Origin: Streptomyces canus
Lineage (GTDB): Bacteria > Actinomycetota > Actinomycetes > Streptomycetales > Streptomycetaceae
Reading direction: 5' to 3'
DNA: 64,000 bases
Assembly: GCF_041435015.1 (NCBI RefSeq)
Contig: NZ_CP107990.1
Coordinates: 1 to 64,000, forward strand
This document shows positions 1-8,409 of the stretch, piece after piece. The number at the start of each line of letters is the position of its first letter. Position 1 is the stretch's first letter. The notes beneath the pieces were generated by a model that was not told the DNA's origin, ran no database searches, and saw nothing but the letters and a program-made list of their open reading frames with translations. Position numbers and translations under genes: made by a program.

Positions 1-300
1 TACCACATCGCTGCGCGATGTGCAAGCGAACAACCGTGCTGCGCACGGTTGTTGCGCTCCGCCCGCGGGAGCGCTGGCGGGACGCTGCGCGTCCCGCTCA
101 ACCCGACTGCTGCGCAGTCGGGTTGACGCTCCGTCCGCTGCGCTCCCGGAGCCTGTGGGACTTCGTCCCACTATCAGGCCTCCGCTTGCGCTCCAGCCTG
201 AAGGGGCGGGTCCGCTGCGCTCCCCCGCCCAACGGTCCTTCCGGCTGCGCCTCCAGAACCTTGGGGCCCGCTAACGCGGGCCGGCTGGCTACGAGGGGGT
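1..300. repeat. Left telomere of a linear Streptomyces replicon
   Basis: A run of closely packed hairpin palindromes, several with a TGC loop: arms 4-11/15-22, 29-39/43-53, 77-85/89-97, 99-110/114-125, then weaker ones such as the arms around GTGGGAC/GTCCCAC at 155-171. Streptomyces telomeres have this layout and normally start with a short GC-rich palindrome I immediately before the TACCACATCG seen at base 1, so the replicon end is probably only about 13 bases beyond the window. These hairpins fold in the 3' single-stranded overhang and are bound by terminal and telomere-associated proteins during end patching. No coding region is credible here. Confidence 0.9.
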
Positions 301-402
301 GGGGTGCTCGTTCGTGCGGGTTCCAGTGTAGCGTGTGTCTCAAGTTGATGCACCATGTAGTATTGGCGGAAACACTGGATGGGGTTCTGGGAGTCGAAAC
401 GA

Positions 403-627
403 TTACTTGAGCCAATCCTCCCAGCGAGGGTGGGCCGGGTCGCATTGCCCGTTTTCAATCGCTAGTTGGTGAGCACTCTGCGGACTCACTGAGTCTCCGA
501 AAGAAATGAAGACGCAGTCTGGGTAGACCGGCTGCATGCCGTACCAACAGACCGTTATGAGGAGCACGAGCATGAGGGAGGCGAGAAGGTGCTTCCACGT
601 AGGAGGACCTGAGACGGGATAGATCAC
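403..627 (-). CDS. Possible small membrane protein beside the telomere
   Basis: About 74 residues from a GTG start, with one hydrophobic stretch (around HLLASLMLVLLITVCW) and a polar tail ending in RWEDWLK. No family is recognised and no clear ribosome site is visible. Base composition is lower in G+C than the flanking genes. It could also be non-coding; the main support is the membrane-like segment followed by a plausible soluble tail. Confidence 0.3.
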   Translation of the reverse strand: MIYPVSGPPTWKHLLASLMLVLLITVCWYGMQPVYPDCVFISFGDSVSPQSAHQLAIENGQCDPAHPRWEDWLK

Positions 628-707
628 GCAGAGAGCGTAAGACAACTAAGAGCTGACCGATCACCTAGCGCTTCCCGGCGACCCATGTATGCCAGCTCAC
701 CCCTGAA

Positions 708-3557
708 ATGGATGTTATGGCTGCCCTTCAGCTCCGAGAGCATCAGATCGACCAGAAGTCAGCTTTTCGCCGGTGGGTGGGATTCCCCGCAAAGTGCTCT
801 GTGCCCCCGCAGGGCGCCCGCGGGACGATCGTGTCCGCGACCGGATCCGGGAAGACGATCACCGCAGCCACGTGCGCGCTGGAGTGCTTCCCTGGCGGCC
901 GGATCCTGGTGACCGTGCCGACCCTGGACCTGCTCGTGCAGACCGCTCAGGCGTGGCGGGCGGTAGGGCACCACTCCCCCATGGTCGCGGTCTGCTCGCT
1001 GGAGAACGACCCGGTGCTGAACGAGCTGGGGGTGCGCACCACCACCAACGCGATCCAGCTCGCCCTGTGGGCCGGGCACGGGCCCGTCATCGTGTTCGCC
1101 ACGTACGCCTCCCTCGTGGACCGCGAGGACATCGACGCACCCGTGGGCCAGAGGAAGGTTCGCGGGCCGCTGGAGGCCGCTCTGGCGGGCGGAGAGCGCC
1201 TGTACGGCCAGCAGATGGCAGGCTTCGACCTCGCGATCGTGGATGAGGCCCACGGAACTGCCGGTGATCTTGGGCGGCCGTGGGCGGCGATCCACGACAA
1301 CACCCGCATCCCCTCCGACTTCCGGCTCTACCTCACCGCCACCCCCCGCATCCTCGCCGCGGCCCGGCCACAGAAGAGCGCGGACGGCCAGGAGGCGGAG
1401 ATCGCGACCATGGCCGACGATCCGGACGGCATCTTCGGGGCATGGCTCCCCGGCGCTGAGCTGGGGCTCTCGGAGGCGATCGAGCGGGGCATCCTCGCCG
1501 GGTTCGAGATCGACGTGCTGGAGATCCGCGACCCCTCCCCCGTCCTCGGAGAGTTGGAAGAGGCGCGGCGGGGCCGGCGCCTGGCTCTCCTGCAGACCGC
1601 CCTCCTGGAACACGCCGCGGCGTACAACCTGCGCACCGTCATGACGTTCCACCAGAAGGTCGAGGAAGCCGCCGCGTTCGCGGAGAAGCTGCCCGAGACC
1701 GCGGCCGAGCTGTACATGAACGACGCCTCGGACGACGACCTGGCCGCCGCCGACAAGCTGCCCAAGTCCTCGATCGACGCAGAGTTCTACGACCTCGAGG
1801 CCGGCCGCCACGTACCCCCGGACCGGATGTGGTCGGCGTGGCTCTGCGGCGATCACCTCGTGGCCGAACGACGCGAGGTGCTGCAGCAGTTCGCCAACGG
1901 CATCGACGCGGCCGGGCGCCGGGTCCACCGCGCCTTCCTCGCCAGCGTTCGCGTGCTCGGGGAAGGCGTAGACATCACCGGCGAGCGCGGAGTGGAGGCG
2001 ATCTGCTTCGCCGACACCCGCGGCTCGCAGGTGGAGATCGTGCAGAACATCGGCCGCGCGCTCAGGCTCAACCGCGACGGCAGCACGAAGGTCGCGCGCA
2101 TCATCGTGCCGGTCTTCCTGGAGCCCGGCGAGGACCCCACCGACATGGTCGCCAGCGCCAGTTTTCGCCCTCTTGTTGCGGTCCTCCAAGGACTCCGCAG
2201 TCATGATGAACGACTCGTCGAGCAGCTCGCCTCCCGCGCCCTCACCAGCGGAAAGCGCAAGGTCCACATCCGGCGGGATGAAGACGGCCAGATCATCGGG
2301 ACCGGCGGCGAGGGTGACGGCGAGGACCAGCAGCAGGACGGCACCGACGCCGCTGCCGAGTCGGCCCTCCTCCACTTCTCCACCCCGCGCGACGCGTCGA
2401 CCATCGCGGCGTTCCTGCGTACCCGGGTGTACCGGCCGGAGTCGCTGGTGTGGCTGGAGGGCTACCAGGCCCTCATCCGCTGGCGGGCAGAGAACGAGAT
2501 CACCGGCCTCTACGCCGTCCCCTACGACGTCGAGACCGAGGTCGGGGTCACGAAGGCATTTCCGCTTGGTCGATGGGTCCACCAGCAGCGGAAAGCCCTG
2601 CGGGCAGGGGAACTGGAGGAAAGGCGCAAGACCCTGCTCGACGCGCCGGAAGCCGGGATGGTGTGGGAACCGGGCGAAGAAGCCTGGGAGACCAAGCTCG
2701 CCGCACTGCGGTCCTACCGGCAGGCCACCGGACACCTGGCCCCGCGTCAGGACGCCGTCTGGGGCGAGGGCGACGCGATGGTGCCCATCGGGCAGCACAT
2801 GGCCAACCTCCGCCGCAAGGGCGGCCTGGGCAAGGACCCGGAGCGGGCGGCACAGCGCGCGACGCAGCTGGCCGCAGTCGACCCGGACTGGGACTGCCCG
2901 TGGCCACTGGACTGGCAACGCCACTACCGCGTCCTCGCCCACCTCGCCGAGGACGAACCCGGCGGTGTCCTGCCCGACATCGCACCCGGCGTGCTGATGG
3001 ACGGCGACGACATCGGACGATGGCTCCAGCGGCAGAAACAACTGGCCACCTGGAAGTTGCTGTCAGAGGAGCAGCAGGAACGGCTGTCTAAGCTGGGCGT
3101 GAAGCCTGTCCAGGCGCCGTCTCCGGCCCCTGCCGCCATGCGTACGACGAAGGGCCCGAGCAAGGCACAGCAAGCGTTCCAGCGGGGCCTGGCGGCCCTC
3201 GCGCAGTGGGTCGAACGCGAAGGCGCCCACCGGCCTGTACCACGCGGCCACGCTGAACAGATCGCCGTCGACGGCGAACCTGAGCCGGTGATCGTCAAAC
3301 TGGGCGTATGGACATCGAACGTCCGTGCCAGGCGGGACAAGCTCACCCCCGACCAGCAGGCCGCCCTCGCCACCTTGGGTGTGCCCTGGGCGAAGGCCGC
3401 AGTGGTGCCTGCCCCGTCCGGCAGCATGGACGACGGTTCCGTCCGGCCCACGCCGTCGGACGCACAGGCACAGGAAGACCACGGCCAGGGCGACACGGTG
3501 ACGCGGGAAGAGCGCGAGACCCAGGCAGCACGGGGCCGGGCGCGGGCGCAGGGATGA
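708..3557 (+). CDS. Telomere-proximal superfamily 2 helicase with helicase-associated domains
   Basis: A 949-residue DEAD/DEAH-type helicase. Walker A SATGSGKT is at about residues 43-50, the DEAH box at 179-182, motif III TATP near 209, and motif VI QNIGRALR near 446. The C-terminal third (about 630-900) carries several helicase-associated repeats with the spaced Trp, Leu and Tyr pattern of that domain. Helicases of this class (TtrA-like) are typically the outermost genes of Streptomyces chromosomes and linear plasmids and have been linked to conjugal transfer of the ends; a role here in end processing or transfer is inferred from position. The ATG at 708 gives the full conserved N-terminus but lacks an obvious ribosome site. 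The stop overlaps the next start as ATGA. Confidence 0.85.
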   Translation: MDVMAALQLREHQIDQKSAFRRWVGFPAKCSVPPQGARGTIVSATGSGKTITAATCALECFPGGRILVTVPTLDLLVQTAQAWRAVGHHSPMVAVCSLENDPVLNELGVRTTTNAIQLALWAGHGPVIVFATYASLVDREDIDAPVGQRKVRGPLEAALAGGERLYGQQMAGFDLAIVDEAHGTAGDLGRPWAAIHDNTRIPSDFRLYLTATPRILAAARPQKSADGQEAEIATMADDPDGIFGAWLPGAELGLSEAIERGILAGFEIDVLEIRDPSPVLGELEEARRGRRLALLQTALLEHAAAYNLRTVMTFHQKVEEAAAFAEKLPETAAELYMNDASDDDLAAADKLPKSSIDAEFYDLEAGRHVPPDRMWSAWLCGDHLVAERREVLQQFANGIDAAGRRVHRAFLASVRVLGEGVDITGERGVEAICFADTRGSQVEIVQNIGRALRLNRDGSTKVARIIVPVFLEPGEDPTDMVASASFRPLVAVLQGLRSHDERLVEQLASRALTSGKRKVHIRRDEDGQIIGTGGEGDGEDQQQDGTDAAAESALLHFSTPRDASTIAAFLRTRVYRPESLVWLEGYQALIRWRAENEITGLYAVPYDVETEVGVTKAFPLGRWVHQQRKALRAGELEERRKTLLDAPEAGMVWEPGEEAWETKLAALRSYRQATGHLAPRQDAVWGEGDAMVPIGQHMANLRRKGGLGKDPERAAQRATQLAAVDPDWDCPWPLDWQRHYRVLAHLAEDEPGGVLPDIAPGVLMDGDDIGRWLQRQKQLATWKLLSEEQQERLSKLGVKPVQAPSPAPAAMRTTKGPSKAQQAFQRGLAALAQWVEREGAHRPVPRGHAEQIAVDGEPEPVIVKLGVWTSNVRARRDKLTPDQQAALATLGVPWAKAAVVPAPSGSMDDGSVRPTPSDAQAQEDHGQGDTVTREERETQAARGRARAQG

Positions 3558-3871
3558 ACGAGCTGATGCGCAACCACACCAAGGCCGAACTGCTGCGCAT
3601 GGCCTACGCGGGCGGCCTGGTGAACCACAACTCCCCCGAGAAGTGGCGCAAGGACGAAATCGCCTCCGCCGTCGTAGACATCGAGTTCCGCGCGGCCGAC
3701 CAGCCCAACCCGGCCCGGCCAGCCGCAGTCAGCTCGCGTCCCGCTCCGGCGAAGCCGCTGCTGGAGCGGAACCACCATGACGAGTGCGAGAAGGAGCTAT
3801 ACGAGGGCGGCACCTGCACCTGCGACCTCATCGAACAGTACGGACCGCCCTCCGAACGGGACGACTACTGA
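3554..3871 (+). CDS. Hypothetical protein coupled to the terminal helicase
   Basis: 105 residues, starting in an ATGA overlap with the helicase stop, so probably translated by coupling. It is hydrophilic, with an HDECEKELYEGGTCTCDL segment holding three cysteines and a histidine that could bind a metal. The ending EQYGPPSERDDY is echoed by a decayed copy near 5070-5111, which suggests this small gene was once duplicated. No family is recognised. Translational coupling suggests it works with the helicase. Confidence 0.7.
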   Translation: MNELMRNHTKAELLRMAYAGGLVNHNSPEKWRKDEIASAVVDIEFRAADQPNPARPAAVSSRPAPAKPLLERNHHDECEKELYEGGTCTCDLIEQYGPPSERDDY

Positions 3872-3903
3872 GAAGGCTCTGCCTGCTCCCGCCCCACCAC
3901 GCC

Positions 3904-3939
3904 AGACCCCGGACCCTCTCTTCAAGAGGCCTGGGGTCT
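3904..3939 (+). terminator. Stem-loop terminator after the helicase operon
   Basis: Inverted arms AGACCCC (3904-3910) and GGGGTCT (3933-3939) enclose a second CCTCT/AGAGG pairing. It lies 33 bases after the stop of the preceding gene. There is no T-run, as is usual in Streptomyces. Confidence 0.6.
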
Positions 3940-4051
3940 CGTGCTGTCGGCTGGCAGATAGCCGCCGCACCTACGCGTCCCAGCCCGTGAGCGGTCGGCG
4001 GACAGCGGAAAACCCAAGCGCGGTCCTTCCCGGTTCGCGACCATAGATCCC

Positions 4052-5023
4052 GTGAACGTCAAAATCACCGGGCCCGGAAGCAGAGATCCGGAACGGATCG
4101 CCGAACTCACTCCCCAGGCGAACGAGAACGTGACGGGCCAGCACGTCGTTTCGAAGGTGCTGTTGCGTGAATGGGCCGCCGCCGTGAAGCACACCACCGT
4201 TGAGCACGTGCAACCCTACGATCTACAACACCCGGAGCGCCGACTCAACACCCGGCCGCCTCGGGGCATCGGAAAGATCGAGAACTTCGTGCCGTGGGCT
4301 TCAACGTCGCTGGAGAACAAGTGGGGCCTGGTCGAGCAAGAGCTACCCGACGCCCTCGCCGCGGTCAAAACGGGGACCGCACTTGGAGAGCCGCGTACCG
4401 CCGGGATTCTGCGTGACCTGATCGCGTTGCATTACATCCGGTCCCACCACTACCGCGAGGCCTTCAACCGCGTTTTCACCGACTTCTTGCCGCGGCAACG
4501 GGAGTGGCTCCTCACCAAGCGTGCTGGCCAACTGGAAGCTGCCTACTTGCAGCACACAGGGCGGCCCGCGGCCGGACCGGAGGACTTGGCTGCCATCGCC
4601 GACGAGACGTTCAGCCCGATGCTCGACCAGTTCCACGACGGATCACTGCTTCGCGTGCGCATTGAGGCCTCCTTCGACCAAGCCCGCCAGCTCATGGCTC
4701 AGTATGCCCTGGAGATCCTGGAGCCCGAAGAGGGCGAATTCCTGATCGGAGACAACCCTGCTCTGACCGTACGCAAGGAAGGCGACAGCCTCTCCCACGG
4801 CATGGCCCTTCTCGACTCTCACACCACCGTCCTCCCTATCGGCCCCCACCACATGCTGTCACTGGGGCCGACTCCCCTTTACGGACGCCTCGCCAAGTCC
4901 GCGGTCGACAAGATGAACGTGCTGCAGATCAAAGCCGCCCGCGAATACGTGTACACCCGTCCGAACAGCTCCCTCGCCGCGATAATCCGAGAGGAAGCCA
5001 CCTCAAGATCACCGAGGCTATAG
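4052..5023 (+). CDS. DUF4238-like protein
   Basis: 323 residues from GTG. The N-terminus GQHVVSKVLLREWA and the mid-C segment EGEFLIGDNPALTV followed by LPIGPHHML match the pattern of DUF4238 proteins (a Q/H-rich opening, then a D-N-P strand and an L-P-l-s-P strand). The function of the family is unknown; members are common in accessory and phage-defence-rich DNA. It stands alone between two terminators. The central FDQARQLMAQYALEIL helix is intact and no truncation is seen. Confidence 0.6.
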   Translation: MNVKITGPGSRDPERIAELTPQANENVTGQHVVSKVLLREWAAAVKHTTVEHVQPYDLQHPERRLNTRPPRGIGKIENFVPWASTSLENKWGLVEQELPDALAAVKTGTALGEPRTAGILRDLIALHYIRSHHYREAFNRVFTDFLPRQREWLLTKRAGQLEAAYLQHTGRPAAGPEDLAAIADETFSPMLDQFHDGSLLRVRIEASFDQARQLMAQYALEILEPEEGEFLIGDNPALTVRKEGDSLSHGMALLDSHTTVLPIGPHHMLSLGPTPLYGRLAKSAVDKMNVLQIKAAREYVYTRPNSSLAAIIREEATSRSPRL

Positions 5024-5069
5024 ATCAGGCACCTGTTCCTCGAGCGCCGGGCGGTCGACGTCTGCGTAC

Positions 5070-5111
5070 GCTCGAGCAGTACGGACCGCCTCCGACCGAG
5101 ACGACTTCCGA
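5070..5111 (+). pseudogene. Decayed 3' end of a second copy of the 3554-3871 gene
   Basis: The bases reading CGAGCAGTACGGACCGCC and the next 20 align to the last 40 bases of the gene at 3554-3871 with small indels. The terminator hairpin that follows also resembles the one at 3904-3939. Only this tail survives. Confidence 0.5.
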
Positions 5112-5148
5112 CATGAGACCCCGGGCCGTCGCGGTCCGGGGTCTCATG
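5112..5148. terminator. Perfect 13-bp stem-loop
   Basis: Arms CATGAGACCCCGG (5112-5124) and CCGGGGTCTCATG (5136-5148) pair without mismatch around an 11-base loop. It sits between the DUF4238 gene and a converging AAA ATPase remnant, so it could serve both strands. Confidence 0.7.
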
Positions 5149-5151
5149 ACT

Positions 5152-5412
5152 TCAAGGTGAGGGCGTGAGTCGGTGCCACATGAAGATGCAGCTCTCCAGG
5201 CTGGCGAGTGACGGCCGGCGCAGCACGGACCGGATCCGCTCGGGTCCCACCAGGACGACGGGCATCCGGCGTTCACGGCCCTGGAACAGGCTCCACAACC
5301 CGTAGACGAACTGCAGGGCCCCGGTCCGCAGCAGATGGGCATCGCGTACAACCACCACCCGGCGCTCAAGTCCCCAAAATTGAGTACGAGTTGGGCCACC
5401 CTGACAGCACAC
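5152..5412 (-). pseudogene. C-terminal remnant of a TniB/TnsC-like AAA ATPase
   Basis: The reading RRVVVVRDAHLLRTGALQF, then VVLVGPERIRSVLRRPSLAS and a tryptophan-bearing end, corresponds to the Walker B, sensor and lid region of the small AAA ATPases that accompany DDE transposases of the Tn5053/Mu type. The expected Walker B acidic pair is eroded to RD. The N-terminal Walker A half lies 1.6 kb away at 6975-7110 on the same strand, so one gene was split and partly lost. Confidence 0.65.
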
Positions 5413-5420
5413 TGGAGGGC

Positions 5421-6030
5421 ATGGATGGACTGTACGTAGTCAGACATGAGCCGACCTGGCGCGAGGAGCCGGAGCCTGAGCCGGACGACGAGTACGACAA
5501 CGACACGGACCACAAGACCGTGTACGCCCTCTTCGGCCTGGCCATCTACAAGGCCAACTGTCTCGAACACTCGCTCGTCAACCGTCAACACTCTCGCGCT
5601 CACCAAAATCATCACGGCGAGGGAGCAGGGAGAGCAGCTCATCCGCGACCCTTGGACTCAGGGCTTCAAGGACATGATGGGCAAGCTCATCAAGCGCGTC
5701 GAGCCTCACACCAGCGCCTACCCAGAGGTCATCGACGACCTCACCAACAGCCTGAAGCGGCGTAACCACCTGGTTCACAACTTCTGGCGCGAGCGCATCC
5801 AAGACATGATCAGCGAGGCTGGCCGGGCCAGGCTGTGCACGGACCTGAAGGCGGACTGTCGGCTACTCACGCAGACAGACGAACGCTTCAGCGAGAGAGT
5901 CTTGGACCCCATCATGGAGAGCATGGGAATCACGGCTGAGGCCGTTGCAGCCCAGTACGCGAAGGAACGCCGCGAGGCGATGGCGCGCTACGAGACCGAG
6001 GCGTTCACGGTCGAAGACGACTCGGACTGA
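5421..6030 (+). pseudogene. HEPN-like protein gene, frameshifted by a 7-bp tandem duplication
   Basis: Two frames join into one protein if a copy of the tandem CGTCAAC repeat at 5576-5589 is removed: ...CLEHSLVN continues as TLALTKII. The product would be about 200 residues, helical, with KRRNHLVHNFWRER, which fits the R-x4-H signature of HEPN domains found in many RNase toxins and defence proteins. The first frame begins at ATG 5421 next to GGAGGG, which is unusually close. As it stands translation ends early in the first frame or skips the N-terminus. Slippage could restore the gene, so it may be phase-variable or simply broken. Confidence 0.6.
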
Positions 6031-6099
6031 CCTGCGTGTTCACACGCCCCGGCGAAGCTGGGCTTGCTCTGGAGTTGCGGCGAGGCCACAGCCGTCATG

Positions 6100-6105
6100 T
6101 AGCTT
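6100..6105 (+). promoter_or_regulatory. Candidate -10 box for a leaderless transcript
   Basis: TAGCTT, part of TGTAGCTT, fits the Streptomyces TANNNT pattern and ends seven bases before the ATG at 6112. No ribosome site is visible, which is consistent with a leaderless message. Confidence 0.35.
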
Positions 6106-6111
6106 CCGGCC

Positions 6112-6780
6112 ATGAACACGTTGGCGGGGGACTGGTGGGAATCCGGCTCGTGGTGGCAGTTCGTCATCACGATCGCTGTCGGCATCGCGGTAGGCGTTCT
6201 CGCGGCCTGGGCAACGCTCAGGGCCAGCAACCCAAAGCGGCAACTCACCTGGTGGGTGCGGTCCAACACCCCGCTCATGAACATGCCAGGAACCTCTGAG
6301 CGGTCAGAGCTCGCGGTCACCTTCTTCGGTGCGCCGCTGGCGTCTCCGCGCATCATCGAGCTCGTCATTGCCAACTCGGGTCGGCGTGACATCACCGCCG
6401 CGATGTTCCATGGCTCTCAGCCGCTACGGTTCGACTTCGGCGTCCCCGTCTGCACCATTCTGGACGCGACGACGACCCCCGCTGGAAGTGTCCGCCCCAC
6501 GTTCGACACCGCTGGCTGGCTCATCGTGGGCGACGACGGATCGGGAGATTCTTGGATTGACGTCCTCCCCTCGCTGCTGAGCAAAGGGCAGGAAGTCGTA
6601 CTGTCTGTACTCGTCGACGGCGATGAAAAGCCAGTGGACTTGACCAGGTTCCCGCTGGTCGATGTCACTCCAGTCTCCGAAGTTCCAGGGGAACGGTCGC
6701 GAGCGCTCGCCGAGGCACTCAGCCGAACGTCGATTTACCTCGGGCCGATCCGCATCAGGGTGCGCTCTGATCGACCCTGA
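6112..6780 (+). CDS. Membrane-anchored hypothetical protein
   Basis: 222 residues. One transmembrane helix lies at about residues 16-37 (FVITIAVGIAVGVLAAWATL), followed by a soluble beta-rich domain. The organisation resembles accessory membrane proteins of unknown role that often sit next to helical partner proteins; here the upstream neighbour is the HEPN-like pseudogene. Both lie between the two halves of the decayed AAA ATPase and read opposite to it, so they probably arrived together. No catalytic motif is recognised. Confidence 0.6.
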   Translation: MNTLAGDWWESGSWWQFVITIAVGIAVGVLAAWATLRASNPKRQLTWWVRSNTPLMNMPGTSERSELAVTFFGAPLASPRIIELVIANSGRRDITAAMFHGSQPLRFDFGVPVCTILDATTTPAGSVRPTFDTAGWLIVGDDGSGDSWIDVLPSLLSKGQEVVLSVLVDGDEKPVDLTRFPLVDVTPVSEVPGERSRALAEALSRTSIYLGPIRIRVRSDRP

Positions 6781-6974
6781 AACCGTGGCGCAAGGGCGGG
6801 CGGTAAGACGTAGCGGTGAGGAAGACTCGGCTCAGGGGGTCATCCCCCACCCCTCACGGCTCGACCCGGCCAGCGTCGACCGCACCCAGGAAGTCAAGGA
6901 CGCACCGCGCGCCACGCTCGCGAAGGATCACGCAGCCTCGGGCCCAACTTCCTCGCCGACTCACTGACAGGCCG

Positions 6975-7110
6975 CGAGAGCGGCACCCGGCCAGGCAGAA
7001 GATGCAACGCCTGCTCGACAGCGACCGTCTTCCCCAGGCCCGTGTCCCCGTACACACAGCACATCCCGCGGGCCGCGAGCAGCCAACTATGGTTCTCCGC
7101 ACTCTTCCGG
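6975..7110 (-). pseudogene. N-terminal (Walker A) remnant of the split AAA ATPase
   Basis: Reads AARGMCCVYGDTGLGKTVA, a clear P-loop in the context typical of TniB/TnsC-like ATPases, then loses similarity after LLPGR. The matching C-terminal piece is at 5152-5412. The stretch 6781-6974 shows nothing else. Confidence 0.6.
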
Positions 7111-7245
7111 GCCCACCGACCACGGCTTGAGCAGCGCATAAGGGAGGGGGCGCATCCACGCAGCTATGGTCGCACTTGGAATCGATACGGACGAGCAACG
7201 TTCAGACTGGGTAGATGTAGCCCGGTACTCGTTATGGTATCGGCC

Positions 7246-8388
7246 ATGACCAGGACCCTGGAGAGTCGTCGAGCGGACGACATGACCGACCTTGAGCGTG
7301 ATTTAGTCCACCTTGCACGTATGGCGCTGGCGGGACGTGGTCAGGACGTTCAAATGCTGCTGCAGCGCATGGCCAGACGGTACAGCCGCAGTAATGAGGC
7401 GATCGGGAAGGCACTGCAGGACCTGCTACGGGATGCTCCGAGCGCGGATGCCCCCTTGCGCGGACTGGGCAACACTGCGCCAGTTCCTTTGGACATGGAC
7501 AGCCGTGTTCCCTTGATTCGCCCCGACCACCTGGCGCCCACTGTCACCCCAGTTCTCTCGCGGGACGTTCGTGACGCCGTTGATCAGCTCTGCGAAGAAC
7601 ACCTCGGGCGGGACCGGCTCCTCAGTGCAGGATTGACCCCAAGCCGGAGCGCGCTCTTCGTCGGGCCCCCGGGCGTCGGCAAGACCTTGGTCGCTCGCTG
7701 GATCGCGAGCCGCCTCGATCTGCCGTTGCTGGTGCTCGATCTGTCGTCGGTCATGAGCAGCTACCTAGGACGTACGGGCGGCAACATCCGCAAGGTCCTG
7801 GACTATGCCAAGGCCAGTCCCTCGATCCTTTTGCTCGACGAGCTCGACACTGTGGCCAAGCGCCGGGATGACGGTGCTGAGGTCGGCGAGCTAAAGCGTC
7901 TGGTGACTGTGCTCCTGCAGGAAATCGATGACTGGCCGGCAAGTTCGCTGCTGCTCGCCGCCACCAATCATGGTGATCTTCTGGATCCTGCAGTGTGGCG
8001 ACGCTTCGAGGCGGTGATCGACTTCCCGCTGCCCGATGCCGCGCAGCTCCGTGAGGCCCTCGAGCAGTACTGCGAGGGTGAGGCACCCTCAGATGTTCTG
8101 ACGGTCATCGCCCGTTCCCTCGCAGCTCAGGGCGCGTCCTATTCGGAGGCGCATCGCGTGATGACGACCGCGCGTCGGCGAGCTGCACTGGCTGATCAGC
8201 CTGTCGGGGCGAAGCTTCTGGACGTGTGCGGTGAGCAGTTGAGGCAATTGCCCTTTGCAGAACGGGTGCGCTTGGCAGTGGATCTGGTGCAATCTGATCA
8301 CATGTCGCAACGGCGCGTGCACGAACTGTCAGGGATCAGCAGGGACACCATTCGTAAGCGCGTGCGGCACCAGGAGTCACAGGGGTAG
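7246..8388 (+). CDS. ietA: IetA-like AAA+ ATPase of an IetAS defence pair
   Basis: 380 residues. It has Walker A GPPGVGKT at residues 140-147, Walker B ILLLDELD at 194-201, a sensor ATNHGD, and arginine-finger region PAVWRRFE, as in FtsH/Cdc48-type AAA modules. The C-terminus ends in a helix-turn-helix-like SGISRDTIRKRV. It is followed after 21 bases by a subtilisin-like protease. This pair of AAA ATPase plus subtilase is the IetAS system, first studied as a plasmid stability module in Agrobacterium and later shown to give phage resistance. The start is uncertain: GTG/ATG codons at 7234, 7246 and 7282 are possible, and the conserved part begins at TDLERDL (7285). Confidence 0.8.
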   Translation: MTRTLESRRADDMTDLERDLVHLARMALAGRGQDVQMLLQRMARRYSRSNEAIGKALQDLLRDAPSADAPLRGLGNTAPVPLDMDSRVPLIRPDHLAPTVTPVLSRDVRDAVDQLCEEHLGRDRLLSAGLTPSRSALFVGPPGVGKTLVARWIASRLDLPLLVLDLSSVMSSYLGRTGGNIRKVLDYAKASPSILLLDELDTVAKRRDDGAEVGELKRLVTVLLQEIDDWPASSLLLAATNHGDLLDPAVWRRFEAVIDFPLPDAAQLREALEQYCEGEAPSDVLTVIARSLAAQGASYSEAHRVMTTARRRAALADQPVGAKLLDVCGEQLRQLPFAERVRLAVDLVQSDHMSQRRVHELSGISRDTIRKRVRHQESQG

Positions 8389-8409
8389 TTCTCGTGGGGG
8401 GAGCGTCTG

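Noticed and set aside
759..3041. 760-residue open frame antisense to the terminal helicase
   Set aside because: It is a shadow of the high-G+C helicase gene; the plus strand has all helicase motifs and the antisense product has no motif and a biased Val/Gly/Arg composition.
5025..5642. 205-residue minus-strand frame over the HEPN-like gene
   Set aside because: It is antisense to a frame with clear protein features and shows no coherent sequence; only the AAA remnant in another frame is credible.
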